The notes: generated by a model from the letters alone, not told the origin. A stretch of DNA of 6,888 bases from Rhizobiales bacterium UBA697 (GCA_002298965.1 DBMN01000088.1:1-6888), one strand, 5' to 3'. Numbered from the stretch's first letter, positions 1 through 5,751 are shown. Numbers and translations: made by a program.

Positions 1-127
1 CGAAGGGCCGAGTGGCACGGCCCGTCATGGCTTCGCCCTTCGAGGCCCGGCCGGAGGCCGGGCACCTCAGGGTGAAGCCGAACGGTAGGCAACGAATCCG
101 AGTTTCATCGGACCGGCACGACCCGGT
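1..127. other. Non-coding tail downstream of pqqE, with nested inverted repeats
   Basis: This stretch follows the pqqE stop codon in the direction of pqqE transcription. It holds no ORF with family-like sequence; the only minus-strand ATG ORF noticed (67-108) has 13 codons and no Shine-Dalgarno. It is dense in inverted repeats: arms 1-8/35-42, an alternative inner pair 5-10/18-23, and a separate hairpin at 45-63. They probably mark the 3' end of the pqq transcript, but no T-run follows any of them on the minus strand, so intrinsic termination is not demonstrated. The neighbouring gene on the left is outside the window. Confidence 0.5.
45..63 (-). terminator. GC-rich hairpin downstream of pqqE, possible terminator without T-run
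   Basis: Perfect 8-bp stem (GCCCGGCC at 45-52 pairing with GGCCGGGC at 56-63) around a 3-base loop, 65 bases beyond the pqqE stop codon. The stem is all G/C and would be very stable in RNA from either strand. Neither flank has a run of T, so it is not a canonical Rho-independent terminator. It could stabilise the 3' end of the pqq mRNA, pause polymerase for Rho, or be a REP-like palindrome. Confidence 0.35.
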
Positions 128-1246
128 TCAGCGCCCGCGCCAGAGGATCTCGACGTCGCGACCTTCGGCGGCGGCTTCGGCCGCGGCGAGGGCGGCGACG
201 CGGGCGTGAGCCGGAGACTTGTGGCAGGCGGGATCGGCGGCGGCGGCATCGCCGACCAGTGCCAGCGCCTGGCAACGACAACCGCCCCAGTCGACCTCCT
301 TGCGATCACAGGAGGAACAGGGCTCGGGCATCCAGTCGGTGCCGCGATAGGCGACGAAGGCCGGGCTCTCGCTCCAGATCTCGGCGAGGGGGCGGTCCTT
401 GACGTTCCAGAACTCGAGATGGCGGATCGTCTCGGCCGCGTGGCAGGGCAGAACCTTGCCCGACGGCGTGACGTTGAGCGAGCGCCGACCCCAGCCGCCG
501 GAACAGGGCTTGGGGTGGCGGGCGTAGTAGTCGGGGATCACCATGTCGACGACCATCCGCCCCTCGAGCCGGGGACGGGCGGCCTCGACCACCGCGATCG
601 CCTCGTCGACGGCGGCGCGCGACGGCATCAGCGCGGCGCGGTTGGCGAGCGCCCAGCCGTAATACTGGGTGTGGGCGACCTCCAGCCGCTTGGCGCCGAG
701 ATCGAGGGCGAGGTCGATCATGGCGCCGACCTCGGCGATGTTGCCGCGATGGATCACCGCGTTGACCGTGAGCGGCAGACCCGCCTCCGTCACCATCGCC
801 GCGACGACGCGCTTCCTGAGATAGCCGCCGTCGTAGCCGCCGAGCCGGTCGTTGGTCTCGGCCCGCGCGCCTTGGAACGACAGCTGGACGTGATCGAGCC
901 CGGCCGCGACCAGCGACGCGAACAGGGTCTCGGAGACGCCGATGCCGGAGGTGATGAGGTTGGAATAGAGGCCGATCTCGGCGCAGTGCCGCGTCAGCTC
1001 GACGATGTCGCGCCGCGCCGTCGGCTCGCCGCCGGAGAGGTGGACGTGCAGCGCCCCCATCGCCGTCGCCTCGGAGAGCACGCGCTTCCAGGTCTCGGTG
1101 TCGAGTTCGGCGCCGCGCTGCTCGAGCGTCAGCGGATTGGAACAGTGCGGGCAGGCGAGCGGGCAGCGGTGGGTCAGCTCGGCGAGGATGCCCATCGGCG
1201 CCGGGATCGCGGCGGTGGGGCGGAAGGGCGTGGCCACGGCGGTCAT
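128..1246 (-). CDS. pqqE: PqqE, radical SAM/SPASM enzyme crosslinking Glu and Tyr of PqqA
   Basis: Cytoplasmic radical SAM enzyme that forms the carbon-carbon bond between the conserved Glu and Tyr side chains of PqqA, the first committed PQQ step, working on PqqA held by PqqD. The 372-residue protein has the SAM-cluster motif C28-x3-C32-x2-C35 and the SGGEP motif at 71-75 that contacts SAM. Its C-terminal SPASM region has C248, C268, C310, C313, C323, C325 and C341, plus D319 within CDRKEVDWGGCRC. This matches the auxiliary-cluster arrangement I recall from M. extorquens PqqE, including the unusual Asp ligand, at the same numbering. That agreement supports the first ATG as start. The start shares ATGA (1243-1246) with the pqqD stop, implying translational coupling. 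Last gene of the operon; all key residues are intact. Confidence 0.97.
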   Translation of the reverse strand: MTAVATPFRPTAAIPAPMGILAELTHRCPLACPHCSNPLTLEQRGAELDTETWKRVLSEATAMGALHVHLSGGEPTARRDIVELTRHCAEIGLYSNLITSGIGVSETLFASLVAAGLDHVQLSFQGARAETNDRLGGYDGGYLRKRVVAAMVTEAGLPLTVNAVIHRGNIAEVGAMIDLALDLGAKRLEVAHTQYYGWALANRAALMPSRAAVDEAIAVVEAARPRLEGRMVVDMVIPDYYARHPKPCSGGWGRRSLNVTPSGKVLPCHAAETIRHLEFWNVKDRPLAEIWSESPAFVAYRGTDWMPEPCSSCDRKEVDWGGCRCQALALVGDAAAADPACHKSPAHARVAALAAAEAAAEGRDVEILWRGR

Positions 1247-1524
1247 GTCTCGAGCACCCTCTTGGCGGCGAGATCGCCGAGCATGGCGGCGACGTCGGCC
1301 TCGACTTCCGGTGCCGGCGCGCCGTAGCGCTCGGCGAGCGTCGCGGCGATCGCCCGGACGTCGCGTTCCCCGTCGCAGAGTTCGACCACCGCGGCGGCGA
1401 TCTCGTCGACGCGGAAGGCGCGTTCCGGGGCGAGCAGCATCCAGCCGCCGCGCACGTCGTCACGCCGCAGCTTGACGCCGCGCGGCAGGCGGGGACGGGC
1501 GACGAGGGCGAGCGGCGTGCTCAT
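1243..1524 (-). CDS. pqqD: PqqD, PqqA-binding chaperone (RRE-type peptide recognition)
   Basis: Small cytoplasmic protein that binds the precursor peptide PqqA and delivers it to PqqE. It is the founding example of the RiPP recognition element fold. The 93-residue product has the family pattern: an N-terminal strand segment with LPRGVKLRRDDVRGGWMLLAPER (split here as residues 13-24 and 25-35), then a winged-helix part with VDEIAAAVVELCDGERDV and a final helical stretch ending AAMLGDLAAKRVLET. It is a stand-alone gene, whereas in M. extorquens and some relatives it is fused to PqqC. The ATG lies one base after the pqqC stop codon, with a G-run (GGGGGG) upstream in the end of pqqC as a possible Shine-Dalgarno. 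Its stop overlaps the pqqE start by four bases. Confidence 0.95.
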   Translation of the reverse strand: MSTPLALVARPRLPRGVKLRRDDVRGGWMLLAPERAFRVDEIAAAVVELCDGERDVRAIAATLAERYGAPAPEVEADVAAMLGDLAAKRVLET

Positions 1525-1525
1525 C

Positions 1526-2308
1526 TCAGCCCCCCGAGATCGTCGGGCGGAAGGCGCCGGGCGGGATCAGGCCGGGCGTGACATAGGCGTGATGCAGCGC
1601 GTCGAGCTGGGCCCACAGGACCTCGGTCTTGAAGGTCAGCGCGTCGAGCACCGCCTGTTGCTGCTCTGCCGTGCGGGCATGGCGCTTCACCCAGTCGAGG
1701 GCGAAGTCGGCATCCCGCGGCGCCTGATCGAGGCGGCGGCGGAAATAGGCGACGACCGTCTCGTCGATGAAGTCGTAGTTCGCCAGCATGCCGTCGATGC
1801 GGCGGCGATGGATCGACGGGGCGAAGAGTTCGGTGAGGCTGGAGGCGACCGCCTCGAGCAGCGTGTTGTCCTGGACGAAGCGGACATAGGCCTCGACCGC
1901 GAAACGGGTCGCCGGCAGCGCGCCCTTCGTCGAGATCACGTAGTCGCGCGGCAGGCCGAGACCGTCGGTCAGCACCAGCCAGCGCTCGATGCCGCCGGCG
2001 TCCTCGCCGAAGCCGTCGTGGTCGGTGATGCGGTGCAGCCATTCGCGGCGCAGTTCGCGATCGGTGCAGCGGCCCATCAGCGCCGCATCCTTGCGCGGGA
2101 TCGCCGCCTGATAGCAATAGCGGTTGAGTGCCCAGGCCTGGACCTGACCCTTGTTCAAGTGCCCGCCGTGCAGCAGGTCGTGGAACGGGTGGAGATCATG
2201 ATAGCGGGCGGCGCCGATGGCGCGCAGCGCGGCTTCGAGGCCCTCGGGGCTCAGCGGCTCGGCCAGGGGGGCGGCGAGCGGCGGCTGGGGGGTGATCATG
2301 GCGTTCAT
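1526..2308 (-). CDS. pqqC: PqqC, pyrroloquinoline-quinone synthase (final oxidation and ring closure)
   Basis: Cofactor-less oxidase of the heme-oxygenase-like fold that converts the late intermediate AHQQ to PQQ using oxygen. The chosen start gives 260 residues. Relative to Klebsiella PqqC the numbering is offset by 13 because of a Pro/Ala/Leu-rich N-terminal extension. Active-site positions are retained by recall-based alignment: Y36-H37 in RYHDLHPFH, R93 and H97 in HRITDHDG (equivalents of R80 and H84), the SSLTELFAP block, the YFRRRL segment and the Lys of LTFKTEVLW. The start at 2308 is chosen because GGAGG (2316-2320) lies seven bases upstream and the ATG shares ATGA with the pqqB stop. 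An in-frame ATG at 2344 lies inside pqqB and would add 12 unlike residues. A Met at codon 4 is a less likely alternative. Confidence 0.96.
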   Translation of the reverse strand: MNAMITPQPPLAAPLAEPLSPEGLEAALRAIGAARYHDLHPFHDLLHGGHLNKGQVQAWALNRYCYQAAIPRKDAALMGRCTDRELRREWLHRITDHDGFGEDAGGIERWLVLTDGLGLPRDYVISTKGALPATRFAVEAYVRFVQDNTLLEAVASSLTELFAPSIHRRRIDGMLANYDFIDETVVAYFRRRLDQAPRDADFALDWVKRHARTAEQQQAVLDALTFKTEVLWAQLDALHHAYVTPGLIPPGAFRPTISGG

Positions 2309-3219
2309 GGGACGACCTCCATGCCGTCGTGTCCGATCTCCCAACCCGCGGCCGCGACGCGTGCCGCCTCGGGCGATCCCTCGATCAGCGCGGGGTTGGA
2401 ATTGTTGATGTGGACGAAGATCCTGCGCACGCCGACATGGTGCGCGAAGGCCTCCGTCGTCGAACCTTCTCCGGTCATCGGCATGTGGCCCATGCGACGG
2501 CCGGTCTTGTCGCCGAGCCCCTCGCGGATCATCTCCTCGTCGTCGAAGAGCGTCCCGTCGAAGAGCACGGCATGGGCACGCGCGATCCGCGCCTCGAGCG
2601 CCGGCGTCATGCGGGCGCAGCCGGGCACGTAGAGCAGGCGCCGGCCGCCGCCCTCGATCGCCACGCCGACCGTCCCTTCCGTCTCCGCGTCGGTGACGAC
2701 CTCTGCCTCCTCGAGCCAGAGCGGCACCTTGCCGGGGACCATGAAGAGTTCGACCGTCAGCCCCTCGAGCGGTTCGAAGGCCTCGCCGAGCGGCACGACG
2801 CGTCGCTCCACGACGTCGTGGGCGACGACGTCGAAGATCCGGTTGGCGGCGAGCGTGTCGAGCGTCCGCTTCGTGCCGAACAGCGTCAGGGGTTGCCGCT
2901 CGCGCAGGGTGAGCAGGCCGGTGACGTGGTCGACGTCGGTGTTGGTCGGCAGGACGGCGGCGATCGGCGAATGTCGGTCGTCACCGCGGGGACGAAGCGC
3001 GGGCGTGTCGGTGATCTGCCGGCGCAGATCGGGCGAGGCGTTGAGCAACAGCCAGCGCTCGCCGTCGACCGAGACGGCAAGAGAGGACTGCGTGCGATGG
3101 CGAACCCGCGGGTCGCCGGCCCAGGCCAGGCGACAGACGCGGCAGCGGCAGTTCCATTGCGGCACGCCGCCGCCGGCGCCCGATCCCAACACGATCGCGC
3201 GAAGAGCAGGCCCGGTCAT
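2305..3219 (-). CDS. pqqB: PqqB, metallo-beta-lactamase-fold hydroxylase of PQQ biosynthesis
   Basis: Metallo-hydrolase-fold protein of 304 residues. In current models it is an iron-dependent hydroxylase that oxidises the tyrosine ring of the excised Glu-Tyr intermediate before PqqC acts; older literature called it a PQQ transport protein. The N-terminus AIVLGSGAGGGVPQWNC is diagnostic. It is followed by a C24-x-C26-x2-C29 metal site. The usual HxHxDH metal motif is replaced by the PqqB version TNTDVDHVTGLL (D95, D97, H98). Further conserved blocks are LLYVPGCARMT, LFDGTLF, GHMPMTGEGS (H245) and FVHINNSNP (H270). The reading frame stays open upstream to 3501, but those 94 residues overlap pqqA in another frame and are not PqqB-like, so the ATG at 3219 is the start. 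It begins 29 bases after pqqA and overlaps pqqC by four bases. Confidence 0.97.
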   Translation of the reverse strand: MTGPALRAIVLGSGAGGGVPQWNCRCRVCRLAWAGDPRVRHRTQSSLAVSVDGERWLLLNASPDLRRQITDTPALRPRGDDRHSPIAAVLPTNTDVDHVTGLLTLRERQPLTLFGTKRTLDTLAANRIFDVVAHDVVERRVVPLGEAFEPLEGLTVELFMVPGKVPLWLEEAEVVTDAETEGTVGVAIEGGGRRLLYVPGCARMTPALEARIARAHAVLFDGTLFDDEEMIREGLGDKTGRRMGHMPMTGEGSTTEAFAHHVGVRRIFVHINNSNPALIEGSPEAARVAAAGWEIGHDGMEVVP

Positions 3220-3248
3220 GGGCGCCTCGCGCAATGGTCTGTGGTCGA

Positions 3249-3326
3249 TCAGTATTCCGGCGGGAAATAGCCGTTGATCTCGAGGCCGACGCAGATTTCT
3301 TCGACGCGGGGCTTGGTCCAACGCAT
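3249..3326 (-). CDS. pqqA: PqqA, 25-residue precursor peptide of PQQ
   Basis: Ribosomally made peptide whose Glu and Tyr side chains become the PQQ carbon skeleton. It starts MRWTKPRVEEICVG and has the invariant E-x3-Y core as E16-ING-Y20, ending FPPEY. The CVGxE block preceding the core agrees with PqqA from other bacteria. It has 25 codons and is therefore too short for most gene finders. A strong Shine-Dalgarno, GGGAGGA (3334-3340), lies seven bases upstream of the ATG, much better than those of the downstream genes, as expected for a substrate needed in excess. It is the first gene of pqqABCDE. An additional tyrosine is the last residue, outside the core motif. The only processing enzyme not seen nearby is the protease that excises the crosslinked pair. 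Confidence 0.95.
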   Translation of the reverse strand: MRWTKPRVEEICVGLEINGYFPPEY

Positions 3327-3613
3327 GTGAGTATCCTCCCGTTTGTGTCGCTCGCCACGGTATTGTTTTGCCGGTCACAGCGAGGGCGACCGGTCGGCGA
3401 GCATGAGAGAAAGGGTGACTTCGCGCCGTCTCGTCGTCAACGCTTCCCGCAGGCTTCCGACCGAAAGGAGGAGGCGCGGCCCATTTCGCGATCTCTGCCA
3501 AAGGCTTCGGCCCGAATGCGCGATCCGGCGCCGGGGCCGGCCACGACGGCGGCGTTGACCGGCCGGCGGCGATGCGTGCAGCCTTCGAAAAAACAACGAG
3601 CCGGGAGGGGCCG
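3327..3613. promoter_or_regulatory. Divergent intergenic region between pqqA and the ABC operon
   Basis: This 287-base region separates the start of pqqA (minus) from the ABC ATPase gene (plus), so promoters for both directions should lie here. No consensus promoter stands out. The best minus-strand -35-like hexamer is TTGACG (3435-3440), without a convincing -10 at the right distance. On the plus strand TTGACC (about 3555-3560) likewise lacks a good partner. Possible operator-like sequences are the palindrome GACCGGTC (3388-3395) and its inverted half CCGGTC at 3371-3376. A direct repeat AGGCTTC occurs at 3451-3457 and 3502-3508. An A-run (about 3588-3594) lies just upstream of the ABC gene. 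No small ORF with a Shine-Dalgarno was found. Confidence 0.5.
3334..3340 (-). promoter_or_regulatory. Strong ribosome binding site of pqqA
   Basis: Minus-strand GGGAGGA, seven bases upstream of the pqqA ATG (3324-3326). It supports this tiny ORF as a translated gene and fixes its start. Confidence 0.85.
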
Positions 3614-4381
3614 ATGCCGAGGGAGGGGACGGGCGACGTCCGCGCCGACGAGGCGCTGGTGGTCGCCCATGTCGCGCATGCCTACGGCGCACGCAAGGCG
3701 CTCGACGACGTGTCGCTCACCGTCTCCCGCGGCCGCTTCGTCGCGCTGCTCGGGCCGAACGGCGCCGGCAAGTCGACGCTCGTCTCGCTGGTCTCCGGTC
3801 TCTTCCACGCCCGCGTCGGATCGGTGACGATCGCCGGCCACGACATCCGCCGCCGCTCGACGTCGGCGCTCGCCCGGCTCGGCATCGTCTTCCAGAGCCG
3901 CACCCTCGATCTCGATCTGTCGGTCGCCGGCAATCTCGCCCACCACGCGGCGCTGCACGGCATGGCGCGGGGCGAGGGCCGCGCGCGGGCCGAGGCGCTG
4001 CTCGCCCGTTTCGGCCTCGCCGACCGCGCCCGCGATCCGGTCCGGGCGCTGTCGGGCGGTCAACAGCGACGGGTCGAGATCGCCCGCGCGCTGCTGCATG
4101 CGCCCGACCTGCTGGTGCTCGACGAGCCGACCGTCGGGCTCGATCCGACCTCGCGCGCCGATCTCATCGCGCTCGTCCGCCGTCTCGTCGCCGAAGACGG
4201 GATCGGCGTCCTGTGGGCGACGCATCTCTTCGACGAGGTGCGGGCGGAGGATGAGGTCGTCGTGCTCCATCGCGGCATCGTCCGCTTCTCGGGGCCGGCC
4301 GCGACGCTCGCAGCGCGCGACGGATCGCTCGCCGCCGGCTTCGCCCGATTGACCGAAGCGACGACGGAGACGGCGGCATGA
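3614..4381 (+). CDS. ABC transporter ATP-binding protein, PQQ-dependent alcohol dehydrogenase-associated type
   Basis: Cytoplasmic ATPase subunit of an ABC transporter. The 255-residue protein has a complete nucleotide-binding domain: A-loop Tyr24, Walker A GPNGAGKST (47-55), Q-loop Gln94 in GIVFQSRTLD, signature LSGGQQRRVEIA (146-157), Walker B LLVLDEPT with catalytic Glu171, D-loop GLDP (175-178) and H-loop His204 in WATHLFDE. The layout is that of ABC-2 (DrrA/Ccm-like) ATPases. The gene partner and the PQQ operon next door point to the subgroup found beside quinoprotein alcohol dehydrogenases; that subgroup call is inference. The start at 3614 is chosen for its Shine-Dalgarno GGGAGGGG (3603-3610). 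An ATG at 3572 in frame has none and would add 14 unlike residues. Its stop overlaps the permease start in ATGA (4378-4381). Confidence 0.92.
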   Translation: MPREGTGDVRADEALVVAHVAHAYGARKALDDVSLTVSRGRFVALLGPNGAGKSTLVSLVSGLFHARVGSVTIAGHDIRRRSTSALARLGIVFQSRTLDLDLSVAGNLAHHAALHGMARGEGRARAEALLARFGLADRARDPVRALSGGQQRRVEIARALLHAPDLLVLDEPTVGLDPTSRADLIALVRRLVAEDGIGVLWATHLFDEVRAEDEVVVLHRGIVRFSGPAATLAARDGSLAAGFARLTEATTETAA

Positions 4382-5199
4382 GCGAGCGCCCCCTCCGCGA
4401 CGAGGATCCGGCCGATCGGCCGATCGCCTGGATGCGCTGCTTCCTCGGCATCGTGCGGCGCGATCTCGCCCGTTTCGTGCTGCAACGCGGGCGCTTCTTC
4501 TCGGCGCTGGTGCGGCCGCTCGTCTGGCTCTTCGTCTTCGCCGCCGGCTTCCGCTCGGTGCTCGGCGTGTCGATCATCCCGCCCTACAAGACCTATGTGC
4601 CCTACGAGGTCTATGTGACGCCGGGGCTCTGCGCGATGATCCTGCTCTTCGGCGGCATGCAGGCGTCGCTGTCGATGGTCTACGACCGCGAGATGGGCTC
4701 GATGCGGGCGCTGCTCGTCAGCCCCTTCCCGCGCTGGTTCCTGCTGTTTTCGAAACTCGTCGGGGGCGTCGTCGTCTGCGTCGTGCAGGTCTACGTCTTC
4801 CTTGGCGTTGCCTGGGTCTGGGAGGTCCGGGCGCCGCTCTCGGGCTACGTCACGGTCTTTCCGGCGCTGGTGCTCGGCGGAGCGATGCTGGGAGCGATCG
4901 GGCTCGTGCTCTCCTCGGCCATCCGTCAGCTCGAGAACTTCGCCAGCGTGATGAACTTCGTGATCTTTCCGATGTTCTTCACCTCGTCCGCGCTCTACCC
5001 GCTGTGGAAGGTCGAGGAATCGAGCCCGCTCCTCCATGCGATCTGCCTCGCCAATCCCTTCACCCATGCGGTGGAGCTGATCCGCTTCGCCCTCCACGGC
5101 CGTTTCGAGCCGCTGGCCTTCGCGGTCGTGGCCGGCGTGACGATCGTCGCCTGCGTCATCGCCGTCGCCGCCTACGACCCGATGCGGCGGAAGGCCTGA
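4378..5199 (+). CDS. ABC-2 type transporter permease (PedC-like)
   Basis: Inner-membrane subunit of 273 residues paired with the ATPase just upstream, with which it shares an ATGA overlap. Hydrophobic segments judged by eye lie at about 44-63, 82-101, 121-147, 156-181, 188-208 and 246-266. This fits the six-helix ABC-2 membrane domain. The cytoplasmic loop with YDREMGSMRALLVSP (102-116) and the late motif NPFTHAVELIR (226-236) are typical of this family, whose known members are mostly exporters of lipids, polysaccharides or drugs. Genes of this kind beside PQQ-dependent alcohol oxidation are named pedC in pseudomonads. The match is from recall and the substrate is unknown. The stop codon lies inside a 9-bp hairpin (5198-5220). 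The C-terminus MRRKA is basic and probably cytoplasmic. Confidence 0.9.
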   Translation: MSERPLRDEDPADRPIAWMRCFLGIVRRDLARFVLQRGRFFSALVRPLVWLFVFAAGFRSVLGVSIIPPYKTYVPYEVYVTPGLCAMILLFGGMQASLSMVYDREMGSMRALLVSPFPRWFLLFSKLVGGVVVCVVQVYVFLGVAWVWEVRAPLSGYVTVFPALVLGGAMLGAIGLVLSSAIRQLENFASVMNFVIFPMFFTSSALYPLWKVEESSPLLHAICLANPFTHAVELIRFALHGRFEPLAFAVVAGVTIVACVIAVAAYDPMRRKA

Positions 5200-5220
5200 T
5201 GAACCGGACTTCGGTTCATC
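5198..5220 (+). terminator. Hairpin overlapping the permease stop codon, weak terminator or mRNA 3' stabiliser
   Basis: Perfect 9-bp inverted repeat, GATGAACCG (5198-5206) and CGGTTCATC (5212-5220), with a 5-base loop. It starts within the permease stop codon. Only two Ts follow, so it is a poor intrinsic terminator. It may attenuate transcription between the ABC pair and the cytochrome gene or protect the upstream mRNA. Confidence 0.4.
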
Positions 5221-5233
5221 TTGCACCAAAGCA

Positions 5234-5256
5234 GAAGCCGCCGGGATCGCGGCTTC
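5234..5256. repeat. Inverted repeat in the leader of the cytochrome c gene
   Basis: Perfect 8-bp arms GAAGCCGC (5234-5241) and GCGGCTTC (5249-5256) around a 7-base loop, directly abutting the 12-base palindrome at 5257-5268. It could fold in RNA or be part of a protein-binding site. Confidence 0.45.
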
Positions 5257-5268
5257 CGACCTAGGTCG
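5257..5268. promoter_or_regulatory. 12-base perfect palindrome, candidate operator upstream of cytochrome c
   Basis: CGACCTAGGTCG is a perfect palindrome with no spacer and a central CTAG, a rare tetranucleotide in many bacterial genomes. It sits 90 bases before the cytochrome c start codon. With no loop it is better suited to binding a dimeric regulator than to forming an RNA hairpin. No regulator is recognised from the sequence. Confidence 0.35.
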
Positions 5269-5272
5269 AAAG

Positions 5273-5292
5273 CGCGGGGGCACCACCCCGCG
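5273..5292. repeat. GC-rich inverted repeat in the cytochrome c leader
   Basis: Perfect 7-bp arms CGCGGGG (5273-5279) and CCCCGCG (5286-5292) with a 6-base loop. TATGCT (5293-5298), a weak -10-like hexamer, follows at once but has no -35 partner. A shorter repeat, TCGTCG/CGACGA at 5318-5323 and 5329-5334, lies further on. Confidence 0.4.
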
Positions 5293-5346
5293 TATGCTCG
5301 ATCTCAACGAACGGACATCGTCGAGAAACGACGAGCCATCGAAAAC

Positions 5347-5353
5347 GGGAGGA
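5347..5353 (+). promoter_or_regulatory. Ribosome binding site that fixes the cytochrome c start
   Basis: GGGAGGA lies five bases upstream of the ATG at 5359. It decides this start over the in-frame ATG at 5221, which would put 46 basic, unlike residues before the signal peptide. Confidence 0.8.
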
Positions 5354-5358
5354 AGCAC

Positions 5359-5751
5359 ATGGATTTCCGTCATTCGACCGCAGCAGCGACGCTCGCGCTC
5401 GGTCTTCTCGCCGTCCCGCTCGCGGGTGCCCGCGCCGACGACGGCCTGCCGGGCGCCGGCAAGCATCTCTTCGAGACCCATTGCCGGATCTGCCACGCCG
5501 ACGACCTCGCCAAGAAGTCCTACGGCCCGCCGCTGGTCGGCGTGATCGGCCGCAAGGCCGGCAGCTATCCGGGCTTCGCCTATTCCGACGCGATGAAGGG
5601 CGCCGGCTTCACCTGGACCGACACGGCGGTGAAGGCCTGGATGGCCGACAACACCCACATGCTGCCGGGCACCAAGATGCGCCACGTCGGCGTCACCGAT
5701 CCGGGCGAGCAGGAGCTGATCGTCGGCTATCTGCGCTCGATCTCGAAGTAA
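5359..5751 (+). CDS. Secreted class I cytochrome c, probable electron carrier for PQQ-dependent oxidation
   Basis: Small periplasmic monoheme cytochrome of 130 residues, about 104 after export. A short N-region with R4 and H5 precedes a hydrophobic stretch (about 7-23) and a signal-peptidase-like site ARA/DD after residue 26. The heme site is C42-x2-C45-H46 (CRICH). The axial methionine is M107 in LPGTKM, the arrangement of mitochondrial-type and c2/c550-type cytochromes. KSYGPPLVGVIGRKAG after the heme is also typical. Placement beside the pqq operon and a PQQ-associated ABC system suggests it takes electrons from a quinoprotein dehydrogenase; this role is inference and the dehydrogenase is not in the window. 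It lies 159 bases after the permease, behind a leader full of inverted repeats, so it may have its own promoter. An intrinsic terminator follows. Confidence 0.92.
   Translation: MDFRHSTAAATLALGLLAVPLAGARADDGLPGAGKHLFETHCRICHADDLAKKSYGPPLVGVIGRKAGSYPGFAYSDAMKGAGFTWTDTAVKAWMADNTHMLPGTKMRHVGVTDPGEQELIVGYLRSISK

Noticed and set aside
67..108. 13-codon minus-strand ORF after pqqE
   Set aside because: No ribosome binding site and no resemblance to a known small peptide; it lies in inverted-repeat-rich tail sequence.
1472..2632. 386-codon plus-strand frame opposite pqqC and the end of pqqB
   Set aside because: Antisense to well-supported PQQ genes and Arg/Val/Gly-rich without recognisable motifs. 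The same applies to the plus-strand frames at 206-1327 and 2329-3270.
3220..3501. In-frame 94-residue N-terminal extension of pqqB
   Set aside because: It covers pqqA in another frame and the promoter region, is not PqqB-like, and the family N-terminus begins right after the ATG at 3219.
3572..3613. Earlier in-frame start for the ABC ATPase
   Set aside because: No Shine-Dalgarno precedes it, while the ATG at 3614 has GGGAGGGG just upstream.
5221..5358. 46-residue N-terminal extension of the cytochrome
   Set aside because: It would bury the signal peptide behind a basic stretch, and the ATG at 5359 has a well-placed GGGAGGA.
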